From positions 27,477 to 91,476 of the forward strand of contig QANZ01016335.1 in assembly GCA_003254925.1 (NCBI GenBank): a stretch of 64,000 nucleotides of DNA. The letters run 5' to 3'. The position numbers and the translations under genes were made by a program. The first letter of the stretch is position 1; every line of letters begins with the position of its first letter. This DNA comes from Chamaecrista fasciculata (Eukaryota > Streptophyta > Magnoliopsida > Fabales > Fabaceae). Of this stretch, positions 1 to 13,500 are shown one piece after another. Under the pieces are notes generated by a model that was given only the letters and a program-made list of their open reading frames with translations, was not told where the DNA came from and did not search any database.

Positions 1-660
1 ATATTAAATTATATATTTAGTTGTAGTATAAGGAATATTTTTATTTATAAGTATAATATTTGTCTTCAGAGTAAAGCTTTTAAAATAGATCAAAACTTCA
101 TTTTAGTCCTTAAACAATGAGATTTGTTTCATTTTGGTTCTAAAATTATTGTTTATTTTAGTTTGATGTTCAAACCTTTACATTTATTCTATTTTAATCC
201 ACAAAATATACTTTCACATTGGAATTGTTAATTAGTATTGTTGATAATTTTAATAAATTTTTTAGATAAAATGTAAAAAAAAATATATTAGTTAATTTTT
301 TTCAAATAATGTTAGAGAATTTGTGGATTATTTTATTAATTACTTTGTTAGATAATATTTGTAAAATATTGATTGTAGTTATTTCCTCTACAATAATGAT
401 TTTGAATGATTAAGATTTAATTGAAACTCTAAAAATATATATGTTATGAAATTTGTTTATGTTTAATTTGGGTAAATAAATCAAGTTCTATATTTATCCG
501 TGGATTCAATTTGTAAGGGTGTTATGTATGATCAACTTGGTTACAATTAGATTCACCAAAAAAAAAATTGATTACAATTATTTTGATTTAACTTCTTGAA
601 TTAATTTTTACGGTTTAAGCCTATATTAAATTCATAAATACTTGAAATTATCACAACATA
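1..660. other. AT-rich intergenic DNA, no gene seen
   Basis: No open frame or RNA gene could be supported here. The sequence is AT-rich and contains phrases typical of degraded plant repeats (runs such as 'ttttagtcctt' and 'ttttggttc'). Around 535-580 an A-run preceded by 'cacc' sits between two similar copies of 'ttacaatta', which may be a small retroposed scrap. Confidence 0.5.
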
Positions 661-1505
661 CTCCTCATATATAAATGGCGCTCAATAATTGATTTTCCTT
701 TATTTCTTTCTATTTTGGTAGAAAGTGCCCATATTAATATGACACGTGAAATTGGTCATATTAATTGGTCATTTTGGTCTTCCTAATTAATTTCATTTAT
801 TAACTAAAAGTTGATAAATACATATATACTTTATGATCAGGGGAAGACCAATTAAATAGTAGATTTTTCTTTCTCATATTTTTTTTAATAACTATAAGCG
901 ATATGACAAGTTATACATTAACAAAACGGTCCAACATATAGGTGTTGAATACGATAATAAATATTTATTTTTTTACATAAAGAAATTTAAAATACAATGA
1001 AAAAAACGTACAATACGAAATTATATCAAATAGAAGCATTCATTATCATATAGTTTATATGTATGTGTTAATTAATCATATGATGTTTATATTAAAATAT
1101 ATCTAATTATAAAGCATCAATAAAAAACGAAAAAAAAAGAATATGATATTCATCCAAATAGTATGTACGTATTATTTAAATAATTTAGTAACAGAAATTT
1201 TTTAAGATGAATTATATTTAATAATTAGCAGAGTTATTAAATAATTAATTATTATTTTGGAATTGACCATACCATGATATTTTTACCTAAAAAAAGTTAC
1301 ATCTAGAAAAATCGCATGTACATTCAAAAAATGATCTTAAAACAAATACATCAGGAGTATGTACAACAAATTCATAATTTTATGACCATATTTTAGTTCA
1401 TAGAATAATGTTCTTAAAGAAATTACATAAATCAATGGAATAAATATTGGCTATATGAAAAAAATCATAGAACATCACCCGTGCAACGCACGGGTCCCAA
1501 ACTAG
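661..1505 (+). mobile_element. Non-autonomous Helitron candidate (3' end clear, 5' end tentative)
   Basis: The 3' end has the Helitron signature: an 8-bp GC-rich stem with a 3-base loop (acccgtgc / aac / gcacgggt, 1477-1495), then a few bases and CTAG at 1502-1505, followed by T. Rolling-circle Helitrons are known to end in a hairpin plus CTRR, to insert between A and T, and to make no target duplication. The 5' end is guessed at 661, where 'ctcctcatatataaatggc' follows an A; this resembles plant Helitron starts but does not begin with the usual TC. No Rep/helicase coding sequence is present, so the element would be non-autonomous. Confidence 0.5.
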
Positions 1506-2069
1506 TTAAATGGAAAACGTCTGGATTATTGAACGAACATTCCTGATCGATATTGTTAACTACTCTATTTTGTTATACTTGTAAATTAAATTTTAGTTAT
1601 TATATATATTTTAATGCTTTTTTAATGGGTTTAAATTTTAAAAGAAGGAATATAGAATTCGAATAGAATAGAGTTGGAAGTTTTTGAATTCTTTTATTAC
1701 TTTGGAGAGACATCTGATATCAAATAAAAGTTAAGGGCAGAACTGAAACTAACCCCAAACGTTAGGAGTATGAAAGGGTCTTTTGCCAAAAAAATAATAA
1801 TAATAATAATAAAAGGAATGTGATTTATGAATTCAAGTGTTCAGTAATCCAAAATCTTATTAATTAAGAAGTGAAAAGGCTTACAGCTAAGGCAGTTACA
1901 CCTTGTAGAGACTAGAAACTAGCTATATGACCCAAAAATGCTACAGCTTTAATCAAAGAAACTACTACCATCACATTATAATCTACATTCACTTACAAAA
2001 CAACACACTCCAGGAAACACAAAGTGAGTTCAAAACCTTCTCAACAAGCAATGTTGCAGAGTTTAACAC
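1506..2069. other. Intergenic DNA and 3' flank of the aminomutase gene
   Basis: No gene is seen. An (AAT)n-like microsatellite lies near 1790-1815. The segment near 1733-1790 is, in reverse complement, similar to 61264-61320: both share a phrase like 'cctaacgtttggg' followed by 'tcagttatgccc' or close variants, so a repeat family is present in opposite orientations near the two ends of the window. The last ~150 bases before 2070 probably hold the 3' untranslated region of the minus-strand gene. Confidence 0.45.
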
Positions 2070-4563
2070 TCAGATCTGCCTGAAAACCTTCTCAGCAGCT
2101 GCTATAGTCTTTTTTATGTCATCAGAAGAATGTGCCAAGCTGGTGAACCCAGCCTCAAATTGTGATGGTGCTAAATATACGCCTTCAGCTAGCATTCCCC
2201 AGTAAAACCGAGAGAACTTGGCCGTATCGCTCTTTTTGGCGTCGGAAAAATTGTAGACAGGCCCTTCAGTGAAGAAAAAGCCAAACATTCCGCTTATATG
2301 GCCACCACATATTGCATGACCTGCTCTTTTCCCAGCATCAATGATACCTTGAATTAGCTCGCCCGTTATTTTATCCAAGTACTCGTACGCTCCTGGTTCC
2401 TTGAGGCGTTTCAGAGTCTTTATGCCTGCAGTCATGGCCAAAGGGTTGCCGCTCAATGTTCCAGCCTGGTACATAGGTCCAGCTGGTGCTACCATCTCCA
2501 TAATATCTCTCCTCCCTCCATATGCACCTACAGGCAGACCCCCACCAATGATTTTTCCGAGGGTTGTTAAGTCGGGAGTTATCCCAAAGTATTCTTGAGC
2601 TCCGCCATAAGACAAACGGAATCCAGTCATAACTTCATCGAAAATTAGGAGGGTATTGTTTTCCTTGGTGATTCTACGTAAGAAGTTAAGAAAATCGCCA
2701 TTAGGTGTAATGAAACCAGCGTTTCCAACAACAGGTTCAAGGATAACTGCTGCTATCTCTCCTTTGTTGGACTCAAAGAGCTTCTCAACCGCCGAGAAGT
2801 CATTGTAGGGGGCTGTAAGGGTCTCATAAGTGGCTCCTTTAGGGACACCGGGGGAATCAGGAAGTCCTAAGGTGGCAACTCCACTACCTGCCTTGACAAG
2901 ATAAGGATCAGCATGACCATGGTAACAGCCCTCAAACTTGATGATCTTCTCGTTTCCGGTAAAAGCACGGGCCAAACGGAGGACCCCCATGCATGCTTCA
3001 GTTCCTGAATTAACAAATCGAACCATCTCAATGCTGGGAACAGCAGAGATAACCATCTCAGCTAAAATGTTTTCAAGCAGGCAAGGTGCGCCAAAACTGG
3101 TCCCTTTTTTCATTGTTTCAGCTAGAGCAGCAAGGACCTGGAATGTATGTCAAAGGAAAATTTTGTCACAAAGCACGGTCTTAAAAGAAAATATAACTTA
3201 GCCTTGTCAAGCTATAATCTCAAAGATAGTAAAGGAAAGAAACTTCAACCACAAAATGTCTCGACATTTATAAGGATGCTTGGACAGACATTTACAACAG
3301 AAGGCATCCCTGCCCACCTACAGCGGATACTTAGACCACTGCCACTACTACAAGATGTGGCAAAAAGAGGTATCTGAACTTTAATAGATCACTCATCTCT
3401 TTCTCTAGAGATCCCATAAATGAAATCAAGCTAAAGAACCAAATAAAAGGTCTCTTGGGCCAGGAGTGTCCATTGGACAAAACAAAATCCGCAGCAACCA
3501 GTATAACTCTACAAAACTAATTTAGCAGTATAGACCATTTTCATGTAGCAGCATCTAACTAGCATAATTGAAGAACTCAAGATCTTATAAGACACCTTAC
3601 ACTCAAATCCCTCGTCGAGAAGGTTGGTGTGAGGCAAGACCTTAGGCTCTCCAACTTGAACAACTAACTTTTGGAATGTAGTTTTTGTTACACAGTAGAA
3701 CTATATAGGTAAAGAAAAGAACCTCATCATCTGCATGACCAATTATTGCTGGCCCCCAAGAACCCACATAGTCAATGTACTCGTTGCCATCTATGTCCCA
3801 CCCGCGAGATCCCTTCACAGAATCAAAAAAAATTGGTTGTCCACCAACAGATTTGAAGGCACGAACCGGAGAGTTGACACCTCCAGGCATCAGTTCCTAC
3901 AAAGAAGGAGGAAAAGGACAAGAAGTGAGTTTCATCAATCAGTTACCATTGGTCAACTCTAAACTATAACCAGTAAAAATTTTGGAAATAAGTAAACATG
4001 AGAGTTACAAGATAATGAGATATCAATTTCAAAGTCTTGACTTTCATTTGTTTCAATCACCATTTGATGTTTGCCCAAAATCTAAACTGAGAAAAAAAAA
4101 AGAAAAAAGATTGCAAATAAATGGAAATTCAAGCAAACATAAGCAGCAAATGGTATCCATGACAATGATCCTGAAATCTGACACACAGAATCTTACGCAA
4201 CTATCACAGAATTTTTGGCTGATGAATAGTAGTTTGCCAAGTTGAAACAGAAAATCAACTTAAATCCTGTTCAACGCAAAACCCCAATCCAAAAAAAAAA
4301 CCCAGAAATTCCCACACATTTGAAAGACAAAATGGGCCATTGAAAAGTAAACCCATTTCAATTAATCAGAAAAAGTGAGGGAAAACAGAGTTTTTTTCTA
4401 CCTTAGCAGCAGCAAAAGCTTCTTCAGACTTGCGAAGGGTAAGATTCTTCTTGGTCTTCTCGTCGATGGATACAGCCATTGTGACGGAATGAGCTCGAGG
4501 ACGAATGGTTGAGGTGGAAAGGCCAAAGCTGATTCCAACGCCTGTGATTGCAGAAGCAGCCAT
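2070..4563 (-). CDS. GSA: Glutamate-1-semialdehyde 2,1-aminomutase, plastid
   Basis: Three coding exons joined by GT-AG introns: 4402-4563, 3723-3896 and 2070-3137, giving 467 residues, the usual plant length. The enzyme is a pyridoxal-phosphate enzyme of the class-III aminotransferase fold. It converts glutamate-1-semialdehyde to 5-aminolevulinate, the committed precursor of chlorophyll and heme, in the plastid stroma. Residues 1 to about 35 are rich in Ser/Thr/Ala and look like a transit peptide. The mature part shows [18 protein letters not shown], the cofactor Asp in FDEV (about residue 279) and the Schiff-base Lys in [12 protein letters not shown] (about residue 307). I chose the ATG at 4563 because an in-frame ATG at 4707 lies upstream of the likely TATA box; another in-frame ATG at 4673 is possible but would put unusual residues before the transit peptide. 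All catalytic motifs are intact. Confidence 0.97.
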
Positions 4564-4677
4564 TGTTGCTTCTGTGAGAAGTGACAAAAGGGGCAAAGCA
4601 AAGCAATGAAGACGAAAGCGATAAGAATACAGATTGCGAAATGCCTTAGCCTTAGCCTTTCCGACTTGGGACATGTA

Positions 4678-4695
4678 ATATATATATATATAAAA
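4678..4695 (-). promoter_or_regulatory. Probable TATA box of the aminomutase gene
   Basis: On the minus strand the run TTTTATATATATATAT lies about 115-130 bp upstream of the chosen start codon. Transcription starting ~30 bp downstream would leave a short leader and exclude the upstream in-frame ATG at 4707. This is inferred from position and sequence only. Confidence 0.45.
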
Positions 4696-4739
4696 CACCT
4701 TAGCCATCTTACATCAAAAACTAATATTTTATATAAAAT

Positions 4740-7691
4740 AAAATCATGAAAAAAAAATAATTAATTTTTTTAGAATTTATTTTTGTATTATTTTAAGAGT
4801 AAATTAATATTATTGAAAAATAAAAATTTATAATTTTTATTGTATTAAAATTATAAAATTAAAGTTGGTTTTATTTTTTTAATAACTTTTCATAACTTTA
4901 AACTTTAAAATAATATTTGAGAGGATGAAAAAGTCAGTAATATATTTTGCGTGCCTTAATGTATATAAAATAAATGGAAAACTAAATTGTTGACTCAATA
5001 AAAAAAATAGACCAAATGGTGATCTAAAACTACCCAATCATGTACTCACCAAAACTGAATTTTGCCTCTAAAACTCAGAGAACCTTAGCTGAAATTTTCG
5101 TCCTCTTCCCTTATAAACAAGCATCTTATTTATAGGCCAATGAGAGAATCCACCGAAATCACGATTTTAATGAAGATTGAGAAGATTGATTTTTTAAATT
5201 AATCACATATTATTTCGATTTTAATCTGATTTCATCTTAAATGAGAAGATCTGACTTGATTTGGGAAATAAACACTCAATCACATATTATATTTGATAAA
5301 AAAAAAATAAAATCAAATTTTACCTTCCATTTTCGTCATTTTTACTTAGGGTAGAAGGGAGAAGAAGATGAATAGTGTTTCCAATCAGAGTTTAAGTAAA
5401 AGTTGGTGAGAGAGATTCTTAAAGTCAGTATTATTAAAAGAACTTTATTTATTCATTCTCAATTCAAATAGAATTAATCTTCGTTTAAATCATTATAGAG
5501 ATAAACAACGAAAACCCATGTCTCCAAAAAAAAAAATTATAAATCAATTAGAAAACAAATACGGAAAATAAAAGTTATTACTTATGACTATGGCTCCATG
5601 AGACTATAGAGAGTTTTGTTTAACAAGTACTACATGAACATACAAGGCTAAGGAGGATCATATGAATTGAAAGAATGTGAAAATTCAGGAATACTATTTT
5701 AATTTTAAAAATTTAGGTGACTCTTGTCTACAATTTGAGGCTACGTTTAGAAATTATACGAAAATCAGATGGAAAGGCAAGTACATAAATAATCAAATAT
5801 AATAATATTTGATCTTTCTAATCGTTTTGTAATTCATCCAATTATAATAACTAACTTACCATTAATTTAATCACAATTGTTTTTTTTTTGGCCTGCATTT
5901 AATCACAATTTTTTAAATGTTTCTTTTTTATTTTTTCAATACACAAGTCGCTTGTGAGTTGATACGTAAAATAATATTAATAACATATGTATTTTTTTAT
6001 AATTTTATTTGATTTTTCTATATTTTAAGCATGCGAATATAATATTAGTAGAAGTAAATAAAAACTTAAGAATTCTAAAATCAAAGAAAACACAGGAGTT
6101 GCATATGAAAACTTTAAATAAGAGAATTCTATATTCATAACTAGATTTTATGAGAATAAATTGGTAAAATTACAAACTTGACGAGAGAACATTATTCATA
6201 GAGCAATAAAATAGGACTTTGAAAAGAACACAATTGAAATAAGAAATATAATAAATTGAAGTGTAAGATTTAGGGTTCAAAATATCCATTTACAATTATA
6301 ATTGGGGGCTTTTGATTTTTCTCCTTCGAATAATTAATCATAACTTAAAATAATACTTCATATTTTTTATTAAAATATAAATAATTTAAACATTCAGTGA
6401 ATATCGTAATTTACATAAATTTTTTTTTAATTTAAAAGTAATAAATAACGATGACTATGAATAAACTATGAATAAGATATTATTTTATAATATAAAATCA
6501 GTTTTTATCAAATTATTTACATCTACAACTACTAAAAATGAAAAATTAAATCCATAATATCAATGTGTTATTATATTACTTCAATATATATAAAATACTC
6601 AATATTTCATTTTTATAATTTTATATTTTCTCAACACATAAAATTAAAAATTGTTATTTTTCATTTATAAAAATATGAACTATTGAGTAGAATACCTCCT
6701 TACCATTTTGACATTTTTAGGACCCAAACTCACAACAGAATGTAAATATTTTGAGCATCCTTGAATGGAAGTCATGGCCTCTCAAATTAGTTTCAATTTA
6801 CCACTTAAAAGGAAAAAAAAAAATCACAATTAAACTATTGGCCAACCCAACAGAGCACAATGTAGTATATATTATTATTAGGATAAATAGGTATTTACAA
6901 AGAAGTAATAAATGAAGATATACATTTGATACAGGCTAAGGGACAAAAGAATTAACCTGGGATCCAAGGAATATATTTTGCCCCCTAGTAAATACTACAC
7001 GCTATTGATTAACTAATTACTTGGAGGACCCAGATGTAAGAAAAAATTGGATTAAAAAAAATAATGAAAAAAAAAATTTAGAGATAGAGCAACCTAACAG
7101 ATTCCTGTAAGGATAGTTCTATGGTTCTATCACCATTTAGACATGTTTCTTTCTTTCTTTCTTTTTTTTTTTTTCCCTTTTCAAACTAAAAATACAATAC
7201 TTGGACATTATCATACAAATATCAAATGGTAATCAGCATTTTTCTAGAACAAAAATCATAAACAAAATACACTGGTTCTAAAAAGAATTGATCTTCTAGT
7301 TAGAGAAATCACCAAGCACTACACCTTACCCGTCCCCTATTTATGTCCCTTCTTTCCTGATCTTCACTACTTACATATATTTCCAAAAGCTTCCACCATC
7401 ATCATTATCATCATCTTCTGTGTACCCTGAATTTCCCCAAAAAAGGGTACAAAGCTGTACCCTCCAAAAACTCCACACTTTCACATACTGAACCCTAAAG
7501 TACAGGGAATACATTGCTTCATATCTTCATACTAGTATATATGACTATAACGAGGAAACCCCATAATGTGGTTTCTTCTCCCAAGATTCCAAGATATTCC
7601 AAAATAGAGGGGAGCTGATTCTACAAACAGACACGAACCATGTACAAACACTATTGAGTTTCATATTTACCTCTTTCTATATGAACTTCAA
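4740..7691. other. Intergenic DNA between the aminomutase and exportin-7 genes
   Basis: No supportable gene. The stretch is AT-rich with many short homopolymers, a CTTT/T-rich tract near 7147-7175 and one micro-insertion with target duplication at 5865-5910. The last ~300 bases (about 7380-7691) are less AT-rich and probably contain the 3' untranslated region of the exportin-7 gene. Confidence 0.5.
5865..5910 (-). repeat. Micro-insertion GGCC(A)n with 14-bp target duplication
   Basis: Two exact copies of atttaatcacaatt (5865-5878 and 5897-5910) flank an 18-base insert that reads GCAGGCC plus a run of A on the minus strand. The arrangement looks like an extremely 5'-truncated poly-A retroposition event. 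It is one of four similar cases in the window. Confidence 0.6.
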
Positions 7692-10449
7692 TTACTTGGC
7701 ACGGAATTCGTGCCGAAATACGTTCAGATTCTGAGTGAACTTGTCCCTGTTTTTCGAATCTAAACTTCGAGTAACATCTGACATAAGTTTATCGAAACAT
7801 TGCAAGAGCCTTGGATACTGATCCATAGACTGCAATAAGGAAGAAATAGCCTGAGTCACAAAACATGGACACAAATGGAAAACAGAAACCCCAGCTCACA
7901 TTAAAACAAAAACATGCAATCAAGGAGGTGTGTATATTTTTCCAGATCAAACATTAGTTGAAAATTTTACAATATTGAACAATGTTAGATCTTCTATTAG
8001 CAAGTTAATGCTACCAGTCGGGCATATAGTCAAATCATATTAAACCCTGTGAAATATCACGTCAACATTTCAAGATCATTAACCAATCAGTGACTGCTAT
8101 TCTCATTTCTTGCATCTAGAATCCTAGATTCTTGAAATTTTTATTATACCATCTCAGAAGTTATAAAATTCTAAAATTCAATTCAAGGATGTTCAAAATT
8201 TAATCACCGGTAAATTTACCTTCTCTTTTCATCCCTTTAAAAGACATCCATTTTATTATTAATTACAATGCTTAATGCTTTCCATCAATTTAGTAAACAT
8301 AGAAATTAACGGGAGGAAAGAAATACCTGTGATGCCAAGATCTGAGATTTTAAATCTGAGAATATCTGCAAATAAATGATAACACTCAGTTCCACATAAC
8401 ACAAGTTCAAGAAGAAACTGAAAAAACATAAAACTGAGTGATTACTAATTAGCAAACAGCTATGCTTTAAAGCAAGACTAGATATCATAATTATAATAAA
8501 CAAAATTATAAGTAAATTACTTCTCCCTTCCATGAAAGAAGCCCAAGTTACACCGCACTTCACTACCTTTCTAAAAGGTACACTGTTTAGGAAAACTTTG
8601 TAAAATCTGTTAGTAAATATAAGATACGTCCATCAAGTATAGAAAATTTAGTTTGTAATTCTTTTTCCAGGAAAATACTATTTATTAGTATGCAACTTAA
8701 CGTTATCAGATATGTCCAGTAAACTTAGACTACACTGTTTCTTCACTATGGAGTTCAGGGTTTTGGGAAGCAAAAAGAAGCAGGAAGTCTTCTGGTAGAT
8801 TGCAGTTTTAGTAGGTTGGCTGGTGGGGTATTAGGTATATAATTATAATTGAACAAAAATTAGAATGCAAATAAGATGGCGGAAAAGCCTATTATTATTA
8901 ATTTCGGAGAGAAGATTGTAACAAACAGCTCGCATGCAAAGGAAAAAGGAAAAAATTAATTCAATTTATGTTAAGAGTTTCTTCAGCAGAATCTTCCTAT
9001 TGGAAAGAACCAGTCTTTTGGCCTCACTTTTATTCAACAAACTTAAGGGGGGGTTTGTCCATTATTGAATTTACGAAGGGATTGGAGAACACCTTGAGCT
9101 AATATTCACAGTTTTTATATACTTGTTTTCTTTATGTTTCAAGAGGATCACTTCTCCCCTAAAGATGTGTTACTTTCTCTTCACGTCAATAAATTATTTC
9201 TTTCTATTGTGGAAAAAAAAGAGAAAAACATAAAGACCTATCAGATATGTAAAATGAAAAAGTAGGTCTATCAAATCCATTGTTTTTTGTTTATTGAACC
9301 GTAAACTACAGAACAGATGTAAACAAAGTTTAAGAGATTTATAATGTAAGTTACCTTCTCATTAATAACAATTAAGCTCAACATTGGCCTGCTCAGGCTC
9401 CACTGGTTACCGCAGTCTTCAAATAATATTATCTCAAAGAGAGCCTTCAGAATCTTAAACATGTAAAAGAGACACTCAGTTCAACTAAACATCAGTATTA
9501 TGCTTTTCAGAAAACCTATAAAAAAGGGAAAAAGGAAATGGGGAGGGGGATGAAATAATATGGTACAACATCCAAACTGTTCAAGCAATAGTTGAAAGGA
9601 CAGAACAAAAATCAGACACCATAGAAACTGTTCCAGAGTACACCAGTATTATTAGCTAAAACACAGTTGTTCCAGAATAATATAATTATTTAAAGCCTAT
9701 AAGACTTATAAAACTTTAAAAAAGGGCGGCCCAGTGCACGAGGCTCCCACCGGTGGGGTCTGAGGAGGGTTAGATGTACGCAGCCTTAACCTTACTTTGT
9801 AGAGAGACTGTTTCCAGGATTTGAACCTGTGACCTCCAGGTCACAAGGTAACAACCTTACCGTTGCGCCAAATTGAGATAAAAAGACTTTAAATAAAACT
9901 TTTAAAATAAAATATGACGTACTTCAGTAAACAAATTGGGGCACTCTGTGATATGGTGAGCAAGATTGACAGCGGCTGGCAAATTTGGGGCCTCTCCCAT
10001 CGTGATGTTGTTGAAATAGAAAGCAGCCAAGTTATCAACAGCGGATGCACACTGTAATAAAAAATTCAAAGAATTTGATTAAGACAGTCAGCAGGAAGGA
10101 GATTAAATGCTTGATACAAACAGCACCATAATCATATGAAAATAAAAAATAAAAAACATCGCAAAAGATGTATAATGTGTTCTGTAAAAGTAGAAGAAGC
10201 ATATAATGGCCATTGACATAACCTGTGATGAGATATTTGTATCCAAGCCTTTAAGGCCAGATTCAAGGGATTTAACTATATGCATAAAGGTGCGTGTGTC
10301 CCGGTTCAATAGGAAAGAGATGTGGCTATTGAACAAAACCTCCAGGAATGCAAAGTAAGCCCTTGTTAGCTGCAAAGAAGAAAATATTAAGTGAGCTTCA
10401 GTTTAAAAAAAAAATGATGGAAGCTAGCTAAAAACAATCTGCCATAATA

Positions 10450-10518
<69 letters not shown>

Positions 10519-13500
10519 TCAAGTTAAGCTCACAATTTACATTACAGATTATGGAAGAATAATGATGCTCAAGAATACTTAAAGGGATGCATTGAATATA
10601 ATGAGTTTATGTTTATGAAACCATTCCAATTAAGATAGATGACAGGAAAACAGAGAGGGGGGGAGGGGAGCAGCCTATGACTCAAAATGGGCTTAAGCCC
10701 AATAGGAATAAGGCGAAGGGATATGGAAGAGGACAGAAGGATGAGCTGGACAAGGTACCACAAGAGAGAAGAACTTCTGCATAACAGCTTTCTGACATTT
10801 GTGGCATGAGTGTGCAAGCTCTGCTGATGTAAGTAGTGTAGGTTGCTAAGGTTTAGTGGGGGAAAATATCAGGGAATTTTGGAATGGGAGAGAACTGGCC
10901 TCTTGAATTCCAGATTATCCTTTGTGTGTGTTCTATGCTGTTCGGTGAGTGTCAGCCTCAAGTGTTTTCGTGAGTGTTTCTGCTGTAATAGCCTATTCTC
11001 CATTAGATTGGGATTTCTATAGTGTTTTGGTGACTCTATCAATATTTTGTGTCAAAGGATCAACAGAACAATAGATATTTAATTTTATTACTATTAGAGT
11101 ATCAGTATATATATGATACTTACATTAGTTCGGAAAGTGAGAACATTCTGAAATGTGAATCACATTAAACAACACGTCTGTTGAGAAATATGAGAACATG
11201 TAATCTTTATTTATTAAGTTAGTTTTGGTTCTTATATTAATTAGGCGGTTGAGTAGTTGAGCCTTAAATGTATTAGGTGCTTCTCTTGAGTATTTATATG
11301 GGTGCAATCTTCATTGTATTATCATCCAAACTTATTCAATAAAATATATTTTCAACATCAAACAGATTTTGTGAACATTTAACTTAAGTTTTCTTGGACA
11401 AAGTAACATAAGTGACGAACAAAGCTTAAAAAAACACATGAAATTGAAAATTTGTCCATCACAAAGCAATCACCAATGTAGATTTGAAGAACAATCAAAA
11501 TAGCTTCGAATTATACATAACATGATAACAATATATGGCAAAGAAATATTTTGTATAAATACCTTTCGGTAAGCCAATATATCTGACAAAGATATTGACA
11601 GCACCATCTTTAGAGCAGCATCAAGTGCATCAGAGAGAGCTCTATCACCATATAGTTCAAACACACCAAAGTTGACATAGTTTCCGGAAAGGGCTGTCAT
11701 ATGGAGGAAAAATACTACAATTAGCCCACCACGAACAACTTTTCTGACAGTCGACTAATGGAATTTAAAGGTCTACTATTCTCTCTAAAATTTGTGACAA
11801 GTATTTTTAACTTACCTCACCAATATTTTGCACCAATATTTCAATCAAAATATTGTTCTAAGTTTTATCTTGTCTCATAATTTCTTTTAATCAACATATT
11901 TAATATTTTGTTTTAAATTTTACCATCATATGTCAGGCTTTTGGCCCCAAGAAAAAAAAAAGCCATTACACGGTCCAAGACACTCTCTTAAAAATAGAGA
12001 TAGAGTGCATGTAAAACATGAATAATTGAATGAATAGTTGGTTCGTAGTTAACTATGGGTTGATCCACTTGCACTCAAATTTATATTAATGACTCAACCC
12101 ATGTGATTATTAATCTTATGGCTCAAATTGGGTAGTTTTAGTTTAATGGTTGAGTTATAATTGCCATATAACACTATCTAGTACCATGTTTGAATAAGGA
12201 TAAGAACAAAATTCTAACTAATCAGACGAATGGGAGAACTTATACATCCACTCATCTTCTTTCTGTGACAGCCCTTCTCTTATGATAGAAGATAGAGATT
12301 AACTACAAGATGAACTTCTAAAGATAATGATAGAAGATGTTTGTAGATTCTTATCAAATAAAATCCAAGACTCTAGATAATGGTTGACTCCTAATCCATC
12401 AGGAACTGCACCTAGATAAGTTTCTTAATTGACCAAAATAGGCAGTAAGCCAATTTAGCAATCACTGTAAGACATGCAAAATCCATACAAGTTTATTACT
12501 CATACACATTTCTTCTTGCCATCAGTCTCTGTTATAAGTATAGGTTCACAGCTGTACTTGAGTTGTGTTCACAGGAAGCTACTAGGATAAGTGCTCCAAG
12601 TACAAACCAGATGAGAAATGGAAGACACAAGCACAAAAACCAAGACAGGATGAACGTGAATAGCAAGAACAAGACAGGCTAGTCATTAGAAAGCTAGAGT
12701 TTTACCTCTTGACAGAATCGTCAGGGATATCCATATTCCTTTAAACTTATAGGTATACACATCAGCAGCAATAGGAAGAGACAGAACTCTTGAACCATAA
12801 GCAACAATCAGTTTACTAACTTCCCGGAACAAAAGTATCCCATTTGGAGAAGAGGAATCAAATGTCAAACGTTGAGCTTTATTTAAAACAAACTCCGCCA
12901 TAAACTTCAACAATGGGGTAGTGACCTGCAGGATGTATATAAATATATATTTAAAACAAAGGAAAGGAAATAGAACAAACATATCAGACAACAAACTGCA
13001 ACGTGATCTCACATCTTACTGAAGTGAAATGGACCCGAAGTAACCTATTGTACTGTCCTATAGTACTAGTACCAAGTCAAATAGTGGAACATCATATGCT
13101 GGGTATAGGTTTGGGCTATAGTAGATACTCAGTTATTTGAGATTCAATGTCAGGCAAAATTTCAAGAAATTAACCATCAGAATTTATTGGTTGATATCAA
13201 AAAGTATCTTACAGGGTCATTACCTCTGGAGTGTCTGTCCAATGTGAGATGCCTTGTATTAGTAGGGGCATGTGTGCCGGATACAACCAATCAAACAGAA
13301 GGCCATAAGTTCGGCGGCTGAGAGACGCAAAACAAAAATATAAAAGGGAGGTCAAATATGTTGCTGTCAAGAATTAAAATGCAAGAAACAACCCAAACAC
13401 GAACCTATTTGTAGCCATAGCAATTCCCCTAAGGTCCCTCATTAATCCAATAAGTGCATACTTTACAGCATCTGTTCGAAACAATGAATCAGGAGTTGAT

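Noticed and set aside
4673-4707. Upstream in-frame start codons of the aminomutase gene
   Set aside because: The 4707 ATG lies upstream of the likely TATA box, and the added residues do not resemble a transit peptide.
9724-9872. tRNA gene
   Set aside because: A and B boxes are present, but the rest does not fold as a tRNA and the 3' half matches a SINE tail.
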